Shown: piece by piece, positions 51,955-64,000 of the stretch
How positions within the stretch are numbered: the stretch's first letter is position 1
How the letters are laid out: each line of letters begins with the position of its first letter
Source of the DNA: Elephas maximus indicus
Taxonomy: Eukaryota; Chordata; Mammalia; Proboscidea; Elephantidae
DNA: 64,000 nt
Reading direction: 5' to 3'
Assembly: GCF_024166365.1 (NCBI RefSeq)
Contig: NC_064831.1
Coordinates: 23,116,768 to 23,180,767 of the forward strand
Translations under genes and position numbers: made by a program
Notes under the pieces: generated by a model
What the model saw: only the letters and a program-made list of their open reading frames with translations
What the model was told of the DNA's origin: nothing
The model's database searches: none

Positions 51955-53320
51955 ATCATCAGCTGAGGAAATCTTACTTTACTGTTCATCATTTCCTCAG
52001 CAATGTTAAGGAGGAAATAAAATTTAAATAGCACTGTATGAATTTTTATTGCAATGTTTCTGTAATTTGCAGTTCATAATTGTTTTACTTTTAGTTGACT
52101 TCTAGGTAAATTTTTATGATCTGTTGTAAAACGGCCTTTATTTAGCTATATTAATGTGTTTCTTACATATTTTTTAATACAGATCTTTTTCTTGGAGACA
52201 AATAATTGATTTTGTTCCTTCCTATTATGTATTTTCTAATATTCATTATATTCTGATTCGCATTATAGTAGTTTGTATATTTATTCTATCTTTCCTTCTC
52301 ACACTATTAGCTATATGTCATTTGAGGGTAGAGACTGCGTTTCACTCATCTTTACAGTTTTTGGCCAACACAGGACTTTCAACACAGTAAGGATCCAATA
52401 AACATTTATTGATCTAAATTTTTTTGATTTTCATTTTGTTTTACTATTCTACGCTGAGAAGGCTTAGAAAAGATTGGGAAGTAAATGTGATGTTTGAAAG
52501 CTCTACATACACTTAAGGGAATGAAAATGTAATTATTGTTTGAAGTACAGAAATTCCAACTAGAACAGAATTCATTAACTTTCTAATTGCTCTTCCAGGT
52601 TAAGGACATAATAAAATTATACATATATATGTGTATATATATATATGCATATACATAAATACATAATGAGACAGAATGCAAAATGTATTAGAATATAAAA
52701 AAATCAGGTTTACTCAGATGTATATATATATATACATACACACATTCTACCTACATACATGTACACAAATTGAGGTCTTGAATATGACATCCATATTTTC
52801 CACTGATAAAAATTACCTGAAAATTTGTATTTTTACTCCAGTGATGTGACTTACACTTTGAAAGAGCTTGAATCTAACCTCATAAAATATTAAGAGTAGC
52901 TTCATTTAAAAAAAAGGAGTAAATGCTAAATTATTTATATATTGTATATACATAAATGCTCAGTTGTTAACGGAATGCTCAGCCATTCGAAACCAATAGT
53001 TGTTTTACAGGAGAAAATACATGGTGATCTGCTTCCATAAAAAATGACAGCCTAGGAAACCTTATGGGGCAGTTCTATCTATCATACAGGGTCATTATGA
53101 GTTGGAATAGACTCAACGGCACATAAAAACAATAATAAAATAGAATGCATTTAATTTAAAAACATAATTTGAATAAACCTACTGTTCTAAAGCAAAGTAA
53201 TAATATTCTATCAAGAGAGCCTTGAGTAAGAGATATTTAAAAAATTTCAAAATATTTCTAATTTAAGGTTTGGTTCTTTAAAATTTATGTCTATATGTAA
53301 GCTGAAATTTTCAGCCATAT
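51955..53320. other. Intergenic AT-rich DNA
   Basis: Contains (AT)n and ATATAC low-complexity runs (52618-52740) and the diverged SINE listed next; no gene. Confidence 0.45.
52962..53127 (+). mobile_element. AfroSINE (old variant)
   Basis: TGATCTGCTTCCATAAAAAA, GGAAACCTTATGGGGCAGTT and the tail GGAATAGACTCAACGGCAC. Confidence 0.8.
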
Positions 53321-54216
53321 GTTGTTGTTTGGTGCACTCCAGTCTGCTCCAACTCATAGAGACCCTATGTGCAACAGAATGAAACACTGCTTGGTCATGC
53401 ACAATCCTCAGAATTGCCATGGTGAGCCCATTGTTGCAGCCACTGTGTGAATCCATCTCATTGAGGGTCTTCCTCTTTTTCACTGACCCTCTACTTTACC
53501 AAGCATGATGTCCTTCTCCAGGGACTGGTCTGTCCTGATAGCATGTCCAAAGTATGTGAGATGAAGCCTTGCCACCCTCACTTCTAAGAAGCATTCTGGT
53601 TGTACTTCTTCAAAGACAGAATTGTTCATTCTGCTGGCAGTCCATATATATTCAATATTTGCCAATGCCATAATTTGAAGGCACCAATTAATTCTTCTTT
53701 GATCTTTCTTATTGATTGTCCAGCACTTGCATGCATATAAGGTGACTGAAAACACCGTAAGCATCTAATAAGGCACATCTTAGTCCTCAAAGTGATGTCT
53801 TTGCTTTTTAACACTTTAGAGGTCTTTTGGAGCAGATTTCCCCAATACAACAAGTCATTTGATTTCTCAAGTGTTGTTTCCATGGGCTTTGATTATGGAT
53901 CCAAGTAAAATAAAATCCTTGACAACTTCAGTCTTTTCTCTGTTTATCAGGATGTTGTTTATTGGTCCATTTGAGAGGATTTTTGTTTTCTTAATGTTGA
54001 CATGTAATCAATACTGAAGGCTGTGGTCTTTGATCTTCATCAGTAAGTGCTTCAAGTTCTCTTCACTTTCAGCAAGCAAGGTTGTGTCATCTGCATTTCG
54101 CAGGTTGTTAATGAGTCTTCCTCCAATTCTGATACTGCATTCTTCTTCGTATAGTCCAGCTTCTTGGATTATTTGCTCAGAATAAAACTAATAAGTATGG
54201 TGAAAGGATATAACCC

Positions 54217-54694
54217 TGTCATGCATTGAATTATGTCCTCCTAAAAATGTGTGTATCAACTTGGTTAGGCCATGATTCCCAGTATTGTATGGTTGTCCTC
54301 CATTTTGTGATTGTAATTTTATGTTAAGAGGATTAGGGTGGGATTGTAACACCACCCTTACTCAGGTCACCTCCCTGCTCCAATGTAAGGGGAGTTTCCC
54401 TGGGTTGTGGCAAGCAGAGAGATGGGGACCTCATACCACTAAGCAAGCAGCACCAGGAGCAGAGCACGTCCTTTGGTCGGTCACAGGGTCCCTGCGCCTG
54501 AGAAGCTCCTCAACCAGGGGAAGATTGAGGACAAGGACCTTCCTACGGAGCCGACGGAGGAAGCCTTCTCTTGGAGCTGATGCCTTGAATTTGTACTTGT
54601 AACCTACTACTATACTGTGAGAAAATAAATTTCTCTTTGTTAAAGCCAGCCACTTGTGGTATTTCTGTTACGGCAGTGCTAGATGACTAAGATA
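54217..54694 (+). mobile_element. Solo LTR, ERVL-MaLR type, inside RTE
   Basis: 478 bp flanked by AACCC (54212-54216 and 54695-54699). Same family as 21929-22437: opens TGTCATGCATTGAATTATGT, ends CACTTGTGGTATTTCTGTTA and GATGACTAAGATA. No internal genes. Confidence 0.9.
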
Positions 54695-55402
54695 AACCCT
54701 GACACACAGCTTCCCTGATTTTAAACCACACAGTACCCCCTTGTTCTGCTCAAATGACTGCCTTTTGGTCTGTGCATAGGTTCTACACAAGCACAATTAA
54801 GTGCTCTAGAAGCCTCATTCTTCACAATGTTGTTCATAATTTGTTGTGATCCACACAGTTCAATGCCATCGCATAGTCAATAAAACACAGGTAAACAACT
54901 TTATGGTATTCTCTGCTGTCAGCCAAGATCCATCTGACTTCAGCATTGATATTCCACGTTCCATGTTCTCTTCTGAATCTGACTTGAATTTCTGCTGCAA
55001 CCATTTTTCAATTATCTTCAGCAAAGTTTTACTTGCATGTGATATTAATGATACTGTTAAACAATTTCTGCTTTCTGTTGAAGCACCTTTCTTTGGAAGG
55101 GCACAAACATGGGTGTCTTCCAGTCGGTTGGCCGAGTCGCTATGTTCCAAATTTCTTGGCATAGATGAATAAGGACTTCCACTTTTGCATCCATCTATTG
55201 AAATATCTCAATTGGCATTCCATCAATTCCTGGAGTCTTGTTTTTTGCCAATGCCTTCCATGCAATTTAGACTTCTTCCTTCAGTATCATTGGTTCTCGA
55301 TCATATCCTGTCTCCTGAAATGTTTGAACATCAGCCAATTCTTTTTGGTAGAGTGACTTTGTGTATTCCTTCCATCTTCCTTTGATACTTCCTGTTTGCC
55401 CA

Positions 55403-55569
55403 TAAAAAAACATCAAACCAAACCTGTTGCCATAGAGTTGATCTGGACTCATAGTGACCCTATAGGACAGAGTAGAACTGCCCATCAGGTTTCCAAGGAG
55501 TGCCTGCTGGATTCGAACTGCTGACCTTTCGGTTAGCAGCCATAGCTCTTAACCACTACGCCACTAGGG
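55403..55569 (-). mobile_element. AfroSINE with 15-bp target-site duplication, inside RTE
   Basis: Flanked by CTTCCTGTTTGCCCA (55388-55402 and 55570-55584); complete antisense copy. Confidence 0.95.
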
Positions 55570-56113
55570 CTTCCTGTTTGCCCAGAGAGCCCTTCAATAT
55601 TGCAACTCGAAGCTTGAATTTTTTCCTTGGTTCTTTCAGTTTGAGAAATGCTGAGCATGTTCTTCCTTTTTGGTTTTCTAACTCCAGGTCTTTGTACATT
55701 TCATTAAAATAGTTTACTTTGTCTTCTGAGCCATGCTTTGAAAACTTCTGTTCAGTTCTTTCGCTTCATCATTTCTTCCATTCACTCTAGCTATATTACA
55801 TTCAAGGGCAAGTTTCAGAATCTCATCAGACATCCCTTTGGTAATTTTTTTTTCTTCCCTTTCTTTTTAATGACCTTTGCTTTCTTCATGTCTGATATCC
55901 TCAATGTCATTTCACAACACATCTAGTCTTCAGTCATTGGTTTTCAATGCATCAAATCTATTCTTGAGATGGTCTCTAAATTCTGGTTGGATATATTCAA
56001 GGTCATACTTCGGCTCTTGTGGACTTCTTTTAATTTTCTTCCGCTTCATCTTGAGCTTGCATAGGATTAATTGATAGCCTGTTCTGCAGTCGACCCTTGG
56101 CCTTGTTCTGCCA

Positions 56114-56541
56114 TTATTGTTGTTAGGTGCCCTCAAGTCAGTTCTAACTCATAGCAACCTTATGTACAACAGAGCAAAACGCTGCCTGGTTCTGGGCCAT
56201 CCTCACAATCATTGTTATGCTTGAGCCCATCATTGCTGCCACTATGTCAGTCCATCTTGCTTTTTATTTTATTTTTTTCTTTTTCGTTGACCCTCTACTC
56301 TACCAATCGTGAAGCCCTTCTCCAGGGACTAATCCCTCCTGCTAACATGTCCAAAGTATGTGAGACATAGTCTCACCATCCTTGATTCTAAGGTGCATTC
56401 TGGCTATACTTCTTCCAAGACAAATTTGTTCATTCTTTTGGTAGTCCATGGTATATTCAGTATTCTTTGCCAACACCATAATTCAAAGTTGTCAATTCTT
56501 CTTCAGTCTTCCTCATTCATTGTCCAGATTCTGCATACATA
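56114..56541 (-). mobile_element. RTE-clade LINE 3' end nested in an older RTE
   Basis: A second 5'-truncated RTE tail (ATTATTGTTGTTAGGTGCCC to about AGATTCTGCATACATATGAG) interrupts the endonuclease/linker region of the larger element. It repeats sequence also present at 53321-53750. Confidence 0.85.
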
Positions 56542-56545
56542 TGAG

Positions 56546-56705
56546 GTAAACCCTGATGACGTAGTGGTTAAATGCTGTGGCTGCTAACCAAAAGGTTGGC
56601 AGTTTGAATATGCCAGGCACTCCTTGGAAACTCTGTGGGGCAGTTATACTCTGTCCTATATGGTTGCTATGAGTCAGAGTCTACTCAACGGCAACGGTTT
56701 TATTT
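56546..56705 (+). mobile_element. AfroSINE beside nested RTE
   Basis: GTAAACCCTGATGACGTAGT to CTCAACGGCAACGGTTTTA. Sits at the 5' edge of the nested RTE. Confidence 0.93.
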
Positions 56706-57760
56706 TATTATTATTATTATTTTTTAATGAGCTGATTGAAGACAACGTGTCATGATATTGAGCTTCTCCATAGTCTCTTTCCACAGGTGCAGCCAATTTG
56801 ATTCCTGTGTATTCCATCCAGTGAGGTCCACATGTATGGCAGGAGCTTATGTTTTTGAAAAAATATATTTGCAATGATTAAATCATTAGTCCTGCAAAAT
56901 TCTATCAGGTCATCTCTGGTGAAGGCCATATTTTCCAACTACCAATTCTTCTTCTTTGTTTCTAACTTTTGCATTCCCATCACCAGTAATTATCAATGCA
57001 TCTTGATTGCGTATTTGATCAATTTCAGACTGCAGAATTTGATTAAATCTTCAATTTTTTCATCTTTCGTATTAGTGGTTAGTGCATAAATTTGAATAAT
57101 CATAGTATTAACTGGTCTTCCTTGCAGGCAAATAAATATTATCCTATCACTGACAGTGCTGTACTTCAGGATAGATCTTGTAATGTTCTTTTTGGTGATG
57201 AAAGTGACACCATTCCCCTTCAATTTGCCACTCCTGGCATAGTAGACATATGATTATCTGATTCAAAATGGCCAGTACCAGTCCATTTCAGCTCACTAAT
57301 GCCTAGAATATCAATCTTTATATGTTCCATTTATTTTTGATGATTTCCAATTCTCTTAGATTCTTACTTCATACATTTCACTTTTTGATTTTTAATGAGT
57401 GTTTGCAGCTGTTTCTTCTCATTTTGAGCTGTGCCACTTCAGCATATGAAGGTCCTGAAAGCTTTACTCCTTCTCTGTCGTTAAGGTTGATTCTACTTTG
57501 AAGAGGCAGCTCTTCCCCAGTTGTATTTTGAGTGCCTTCCCTCCTGAGGTGGCTCATCTTTCAGCACTTTATCAGACAATGTTATTTTTCACTAGCCAGT
57601 TTTTCAGAAGTAGATTGTCATGTCCTTCTTCTTAGTCTGCCGTAGTCTGGAAGCTCAGCTGAAACCTATCCACTATGGGTGACCCTGTTGATATTAGAAA
57701 TACTAGTGGCATAGCTTCCTGTGTCACAGCTATATACAAGCCACCACAGTAGGACAAACT

Positions 57761-58410
57761 GACAGATGAGTGGTGGATTGGTCTTACAGATGATGATAAA
57801 TTGAGCTCTTTCTTAGAGCACCTTAATCTAAACAACGTATATGTAACAAGAAATATTTTAACTTCATTATTCAATAGAAATAAAAACATATGAGTAAAAA
57901 ATACTTAATGTTGAGTAAAATAGATATTGGTTACAACAAATACCTTTTAGAGAAATGGTGAAAAAAAATTAACCACTTATATAGAATGAAAGGGACTTAG
58001 CACTTTAATTATTGTTAAGTGATGCAGAAGAGTTACCCAAAGGTTAAAATTAGTTTCATTGGATTTTAGGATTTGAGTTGTAGTGAGCGGTAGTGTGAGT
58101 ATAAACACAAAGATAAGCTGAAATTTTAATTGAGAGAGTATTACGTCAGAGAATTTTTTACCCCATTCATCTGGCAAAAGAGGGCACTAAAGACATTTGA
58201 GTAAGACAATGACAGCTCTATAGTGCTATCACAATTAAGTGAAACAAGTAACCCTAGATTGGATCCTGAACACCACCACCACCACAAATAGTAGGACAGC
58301 TGGAAAAATTGAATAAAGCCTTGTCCTTGTTAACTAGTGTTGTTGTAATTCAAATACCAAAAATGGGTGGCTGTAAAAAACAGAATTTTTTTTTTTCTTA
58401 TAGTTCAAGA
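57761..58410. other. Intergenic AT-rich DNA
   Basis: No gene or clear repeat beyond the RTE edge. Confidence 0.45.
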
Positions 58411-58592
58411 GGAAACCCTGGTGGCATAGTGGTTAAGTGCTACAGCTGCTAACCAAAGGGTCGGCAGTTCGAATCCACCAGGTGCTCATTGGAAACTCTA
58501 TGGGGCAGTTCTACTCTGTCCTATAGGGTTGCTATGAGTTGGAATCAACTCAATGGCACTGGATTTGTTTGTTTGTTTTTTGGTTTTTTACT
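58411..58592 (+). mobile_element. AfroSINE, full length
   Basis: GGAAACCCTGGTGGCATAGT through a GTTTGTTTGTTTTTTGG tail; flanked by GTTCAAGA (58403-58410 and 58593-58600). Well preserved. Confidence 0.95.
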
Positions 58593-59130
58593 GTTCAAGA
58601 AGTTAAAATTCCAAATGAGGGTCTCAGTTATGTCATTTCTTTCTATGGGCTTCTCTCCTAGTCTGGTGATTGCTTGCAATCTTTGATATTCATTTTCTTG
58701 TCGACAAGTCCTCACATAAGCTCATTCCTCCTCATGTGTGTCTTTGTGTCTACTCTTCTCTTTCTATAACTCAGAACTGATTTAGGACCCACTCTTCTGT
58801 GGTTTGACCTTATTAACATAAAAGAAAACCCCTACTTCCAAACAGAATCACACCCACAGGCACAGGAGACAGGACTTCAATATCTAGTTGTGTAGTATAC
58901 AATTCAATTAGTAACAGGTTTATAGAGTACAGTATTTTGTCAATTTTAATTTGCTGATGCGGCTATGAAAGAAAATGTCCTTGTTTTTTAGAAAAATACT
59001 AAAGTATTTTGCAGTAAAAAGACATCATATCTGCAACTTTATTTTAAATGTTTCAGAAAAAAAGTCGTATATATCTGTGTATGTGTGATATACATAGATA
59101 TATATTTCTATATGTATCTATATATACATC
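58593..59130. other. Intergenic unique DNA
   Basis: No gene recognised; TA-rich low complexity from about 59067. Confidence 0.4.
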
Positions 59131-59651
59131 TATCTCAGATTGGATTGTGTCCCCCCAAAATATCTGTAAACTTGGATGGGCCATGATTCCCAGTACTGTG
59201 TGATTGTCCACCATTTTGTCATCCGATGTGATTTTCTTATGTGTTGTAAATCTTATCTCTACGATGGTGATAAAATGGGATTAGTGGCAGTTATGTTAAT
59301 GAGGCAGGACTCAATCTACAAGATTAGATTGTGTCTTGAGCCAATCTCTTTTGAGACGTAAAAGAAAGGAGTGAGCAGAGAGACAGGAGGACATCATGCC
59401 ACCAAGAAAGAAGCATCAGGAGCATAGCATGTTCTTTGGACCTTGGGTTCCTGCACTGAGAAGCTTTTTGACCAGGGGAAGATTGATAACAAGGACCTTC
59501 CCCCAGAGCCAACAGAGGGAGAAAGCCTTCCCCTGCAGCTGGCACCCTGAATTCGGACTTCTAGCTTCCTGGGCTGTAAGAGAATATATTTCTGTGAGTT
59601 GAAGCCATCCACTTGTGGTATTTGTTATAACAGCACTAGGTAACTAAGACA
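59131..59651 (+). mobile_element. Solo LTR, ERVL-MaLR type
   Basis: Same family as 21929 and 54217: GATTGGATTGTGTCCCCC head, ACAAGGACCTTCCCCCAGAG body, CACTTGTGGTATTTGTTATA tail. Flanks ACATC/ATATC may be a 5-bp duplication with one change. Confidence 0.85.
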
Positions 59652-59677
59652 ATATCTATATATCCATATATATGTAT

Positions 59678-59830
59678 GGAAACTGTGGTGGCGCAGTGGT
59701 TAAGTGCTACGGCTGCTAACCAAGAGGTCGGCAGTTCAAATCTGCCAGACGCTCCTTGGAAACTCTACTCTGTCCTATAGGGTCACTATGAGATGGAAAC
59801 TGACTCCACGGCAGTGGGTTTGGTTTTGGT
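59678..59830 (+). mobile_element. AfroSINE
   Basis: GGAAACTGTGGTGGCGCAGT head to GACTCCACGGCAGTGGGTTT tail; a small deletion after the CTTGGAAACTCTA motif. Confidence 0.93.
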
Positions 59831-59847
59831 ATATATATGTACATATG

Positions 59848-59949
59848 TAGAACTGCCCCATAGGGTTTCCAAAGAGCAGCTGGTGAATTTGAACTGTCAA
59901 CCTTTTGGTCAGCAGCCAAGCTCTCAACCATTGTGTCACCAAGGCTCTG
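59848..59949 (-). mobile_element. AfroSINE, antisense, tail lost
   Basis: TAGAACTGCCCCATAGGGTT through CATTGTGTCACCAAGGCTC. Lies 17 bp from the sense copy, forming an inverted SINE pair. Confidence 0.88.
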
Positions 59950-59976
59950 ATATATAGATATATAGGTTAAAAAAAA

Positions 59977-60106
59977 GACTTATAGTGATGCTATAGGAAT
60001 GAGTAGAACTGCCTCATAGGGTTTCCAAGGAATGGCTTGTGGATTTGAACTGCCAATCTTTTGGTTAGCAGCAGACAGCTCTTAACCACTGTGCCACTAG
60101 GGGTTC
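59977..60106 (-). mobile_element. AfroSINE, antisense
   Basis: TAGAACTGCCTCATAGGGTT, GGATTTGAACTGCCAATCTT, CACTGTGCCACTAGGGGTTC. Directly borders the GATA array. Confidence 0.9.
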
Positions 60107-60107
60107 T

Positions 60108-60574
<467 letters not shown>

Positions 60575-60616
60575 AAAAAAAAATTTTTTTTTTTTTTAGA
60601 AATAGACATATAGATA

Positions 60617-60815
60617 TGGAGTCCCATCGTGATGAAAATGGTTAAGCACTCAACTGTTAACCAAAAGGTTGGCAATTTAAAGCCACCCAGAGGTGCTTCA
60701 GAAGAAAGGTCTGGGGATCTGCTTCAGGAAGTTGACAGCCTTGAAAACCCTATAAACAGCTCTACTCTGCAACACACGGGGTCACCATGAGTCAGAATCA
60801 ACTTGACAGTAACTA
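60617..60815 (+). mobile_element. AfroSINE (longer-body variant)
   Basis: GGAGTCCCATCGTGATGAAA head, AACCAAAAGGTTGGCAATTT, CTGGGGATCTGCTTCAGGAA body, and the tail CAGAATCAACTTGACAGTAAC. Confidence 0.85.
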
Positions 60816-60829
60816 ACAACATGAATACA

Positions 60830-60852
60830 CACACACACACACACACACACAG
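60830..60852 (+). repeat. (CA)n microsatellite
   Basis: About 11 CA units following the SINE tail. Confidence 0.9.
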
Positions 60853-62430
60853 AGAAAGGGGGAAGTGCGGGAAAATGTTAACATTCAGGGAATCTGGGTG
60901 AGAAGTACATGGGGTTACTTTGTATTATCATTGTGATTTTTTAAAGTCTAAATTCATATGAAAATCTAAAAAGTTTTTAGAAGAAAAATTTATGTATCAA
61001 CTCTGTAAAGTAGGTGAAGAGATCACTAGACTGTGAGAGCCTGGATACATCAGTCTTTTTAGTGAGGAATCTTCATTAGCAGCTGTTTGGAGGGGAACCT
61101 GGGAGAGCCTACCTGGATTTAAGACATTCGCAGTGATTAATCCAGCAACTGCACTTTTGGGCACCTGCCTCATGCAAATATACACGTATGTACACAAAAT
61201 ACAACATTACTGTGTACTAGAATAAAATAAACCTAAATTTCCATTTGAAAAGATGTTAAATTATGGCACTTTGGTGATATAGAATAATAGGAGGTTGAAG
61301 ATACATTTATGAAGATCCAACATGTCCTTGAATGGAAAGATATGCAAAACATATTTTAAAAAATTTCATAACTATAAAAAAAATCAGTAAAATCCTATTT
61401 ATGTTAAAATATCTTTTATATTTAAAAATTACCTGTCGTTTTTGGCTGTAAATACCTATAAGAAGCTTAGATGAATACAAAACAGTAGTGACTTCTAGGG
61501 AGAAGAGAGGGCAGTTTGAAGGAAGGTATGACAGCTTACTCTAAATGCATATAAACATTCAGATATCATTATGGAATTAAAAAAATAAAAATCACAAATT
61601 TAGTTTAAAAATACATTGGATTATATTGTAGCAAGATTGTAGACTGGCAGCTGCAATAATCTGATTAAAAAGAATAGGAAACCTTATTAGGATGCTGTCA
61701 GCAAGAATGGAGTGGAGGTGTTAGACATATGAGGGAGAATCCACAGGACTTGGTCCTTGAAAATATAGAGAAGGAAGACACAGTACAGGTGACTTCAACA
61801 GTAATCAGTTTAACTGAAATAGGAAATTCAAGAGAACCTACTGATTTGTGAGGAAAGGACAATAATACCAATTTTAGAGGTATCAGAAGACCATTCGTGT
61901 AGATAACTTAGAAATACGTAACATTTGAAGTACACAGATCAAAACTACCCTAGGGGTAAGTGAATAAACCCTTGAAAGAATTACAAAACAAATAATATTG
62001 GACACTGACTGTAATTCTTTGCTATGATCCTTGTCCAGAATTTTATTTGTAGTTAGATATGAACACTTAATCCTGGGATAGCTATTTATATATATTTGGG
62101 TATTAAAATGAATCTTAAGAATCTACAACATTATATTACAGAAAAGGAATTCATTCACATTATTTTCTACAAATAAATTCCCATAGAATGTGACCTTTCT
62201 TCCATATGGTGTATTTTTCACTTAAAACACTGTATGTAGACCAAACCCTTCGATATGAATGAAAGTTTCCAGGATAAAGAAAGAAAACAGATTCTAAGCA
62301 AATACAGCCAACACGAATGAAAATTTTAAATGAATTAATTCCTATTCAAAATATTTTTCTCCTACTACAATTCAATTGAAATGTTACTGCCCTGGCTTCT
62401 TTTGTCATTGGTAAGATACTGAAAGCCAGC
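60853..62430. other. Intergenic AT-rich DNA
   Basis: No gene or clear repeat. Confidence 0.4.
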
Positions 62431-62850
62431 AATTGGGTTATTTGTACCTAAATCTCTCTAGATGGCTATATTTTTGCAACTAGAGAGTGCTGAAGGGCCT
62501 CGGAGGATTAGCTTGCATCCCATTTAGAAAATTTAATGAGCACAGTGAGAATTCTGAAAAAATATTTAGAGAAAAGTCTTCAATAAATTGAATCACATGC
62601 GGCAATTAGCAGAAACAATATTTTTAACACATTTTGAGTTGGCCGTACAAATTTTCAGCTGCAACAAAACACTGCAAATAATATGAATATGCTTGTTATC
62701 ATGCTTATGGCTCTTTATGTTTATGTTATGTGAATTACAGACAGCTCTGATTGCAACTACAGCAGGAATAATAAAGCTGCACTGGCTGTGATATCCCCTG
62801 GCAAGTAGGGTCTCAGACTAGAAAGTGCTCATTTTGGGGCTGGAACAAGG
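62431..62850. other. Candidate conserved non-coding element
   Basis: Repeat-free stretch with several homeodomain-like and octamer-like AT cores embedded in non-AT context (GCGGCAATTAGCAG, GCACTGGCTGTGATATCC). Texture suggests an enhancer; no conservation data are available. Confidence 0.25.
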
Positions 62851-64000
62851 TCAAAGTAAGGAAATCCCAGTTGTCTAGAATTTAAGAAAGAAAGAAAATA
62901 CAAGAAGTGAGGTCTAATACTATTCCTGTGTTTTTCTTAGGCAAGAAGAACAGAAAATTATTATTATTCTTTAAATGTTTTATAACAAATCCCAAAATAT
63001 TCAAATGAATAGAAAAAATAAATAAGAAAATTCAGAAAAAAAATTGGATATCTTTTCCAACTCAAGTTATTTATAGTAATAGGGTATTTTCTCAGCGTCT
63101 TAAAAATGATGTGGAAGCAAGAATCTATTACTGTGTTCCATATGAAAATATTTATGACTCTTCTTATGGCACTACACTTTTGTGGGCTCTCTAGCAACAC
63201 AATGAAATCCATAAAAATGTTATTTAGATTTTAAGGTAGATTAAATAGAATTTCCTCTATCCTAAATATTCAATAAATGCATCTACTTTTTACTTAGTTT
63301 TATTTTTTAGTCAGAGGCCAGGATTCAGTAGACATTTATGTAAATCTCAAATTTCCCTTTGTTTCAAACATGCTTACTGTTTTTTGTTTTCTGACATTTT
63401 GACAGCATGGAACACTTTAAAATGAGCTGATTTTACAAACAAGTAATTTTCTGAACTTTATTTCGCCACAGAGCCCACATAATTATAACTGATATTTTTC
63501 TATTTAAAAAGTTGAAACTATATGCAATAGGGTATGCAATACAATATGTAATACAACTTTACTGAAGCTGTGATAATACCATCCAAACTAGACGAGAATA
63601 AAATGGCTTCTCAGGAAAGTTACAAAGAAGGAAATTTGAAATAGTAGATACATTAGAATGGTGACCACAGCAAGACTCAGCGTGCAGGGCATTTTATTAT
63701 CTGAGTTATTTTAAGTATTTACAGTTTACACTAACTGAAGACAACTGCTTGGATTTGTATTATGTAGTATTTGTATCCTTCGTTTATGCCTAAAGCAGTA
63801 TGTATGCTATACATATATATATCAATAGTAGAGCACAGACATTACAGGGTCATGCTACCATTCAATATTAAGATGTCACATTTTTATTACAATCGAATGG
63901 CATCTAAAATGCAATCTATTGCTATGAAAATGCAATTTTTTTCACAGATTGGCATTTAAGAATAGAGTTGGTCACACTGAGATGGGATATTATTGTATAC
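62851..64000. other. Intergenic AT-rich DNA to window end
   Basis: No gene is seen. In other mammals GLRB is the next gene upstream of GRIA2, but none of its exons is recognised here. Confidence 0.4.

Larger units (their letters stand above)
53321..57760 (-). mobile_element. RTE-clade LINE, near full length, antisense, with nested insertions
   Basis: RTE tail at 53321 (GTTGTTGTTTGGTGCACTCC). Reading right to left: 5' part (57760-57350), endonuclease (about 57300-56720), then linker, reverse transcriptase (around 55160-54000, with an NCLTVSLISHASKTLLKII stretch) and C-terminal region (53880-53321). Four later insertions split it: LTR 54217-54694, AfroSINE 55403-55569, a second RTE 56114-56541 and AfroSINE 56546-56705. 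Stops throughout; inactive. Without insertions it is about 3.2 kb, close to full RTE length. Confidence 0.85.

Noticed and set aside
62851-64000. GLRB 3' end, expected further upstream of GRIA2 in mammals
   Set aside because: No coding or UTR sequence recognised before the window ends.

Overview
This is a mammalian nuclear window, almost certainly from an afrotherian and most likely an elephant or close relative. It holds about 30 copies of the tRNA-derived AfroSINE family, several RTE-clade LINEs, LINE-1/HAL1 pieces and MaLR-like LTRs carrying afrotherian-type sequence. There is no bacterial gene organisation, and nearly every open frame of 60-200 codons is a by-product of repeats or GC-rich DNA.

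The one clear protein-coding gene is GRIA2 (AMPA-type glutamate receptor subunit GluA2) on the minus strand. Exon 1 (start codon 33806, coding part 33719-33806) encodes the signal peptide and the first mature residues. Exon 2 (33060-33200) encodes the start of the extracellular amino-terminal domain. Both have good splice sites, share the same phase, and match the known GluA2 sequence almost residue for residue. The left half of the window (1-33059) is intron 2; exon 3 is not in view. To the right of exon 1 lie the 5' leader, a TATA-less GC-rich promoter region and about 30 kb of upstream intergenic DNA.

The GRIA2 5' region shows hallmarks known from rodent and human GluA2: an imperfect GU repeat in the leader (34148-34214), a short upstream ORF (33889-33903), GC boxes, a perfect NRF-1 site (34252-34263) and a 19/21 match to the RE1/NRSE element bound by REST (34431-34451). 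CpG-rich DNA covers both the promoter (about 33990-34450) and the start of intron 2 (about 31950-33070).

The remainder is repeats plus unique AT-rich DNA. The most unusual structures are: (1) a ~640-bp segment from ~2 kb upstream of GRIA2 (35693-36324) copied at ~98% identity into the middle of an AfroSINE in intron 2 (26114-26760); (2) a 370-bp inverted repeat at 368/370 identity around a 223-bp spacer (20938-21307 / 21531-21900); (3) an antisense HAL1-like element with a 17-bp target-site duplication that appears to carry ~180 bp of 3'-transduced DNA (6509-8771); (4) a 211-bp near-loopless palindrome resembling an old MITE (48013-48223); and (5) a layered nest of insertions in an antisense RTE (53321-57760). 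I see no unknown multi-gene system here; the interest lies in GRIA2 regulation and in these rearrangements.
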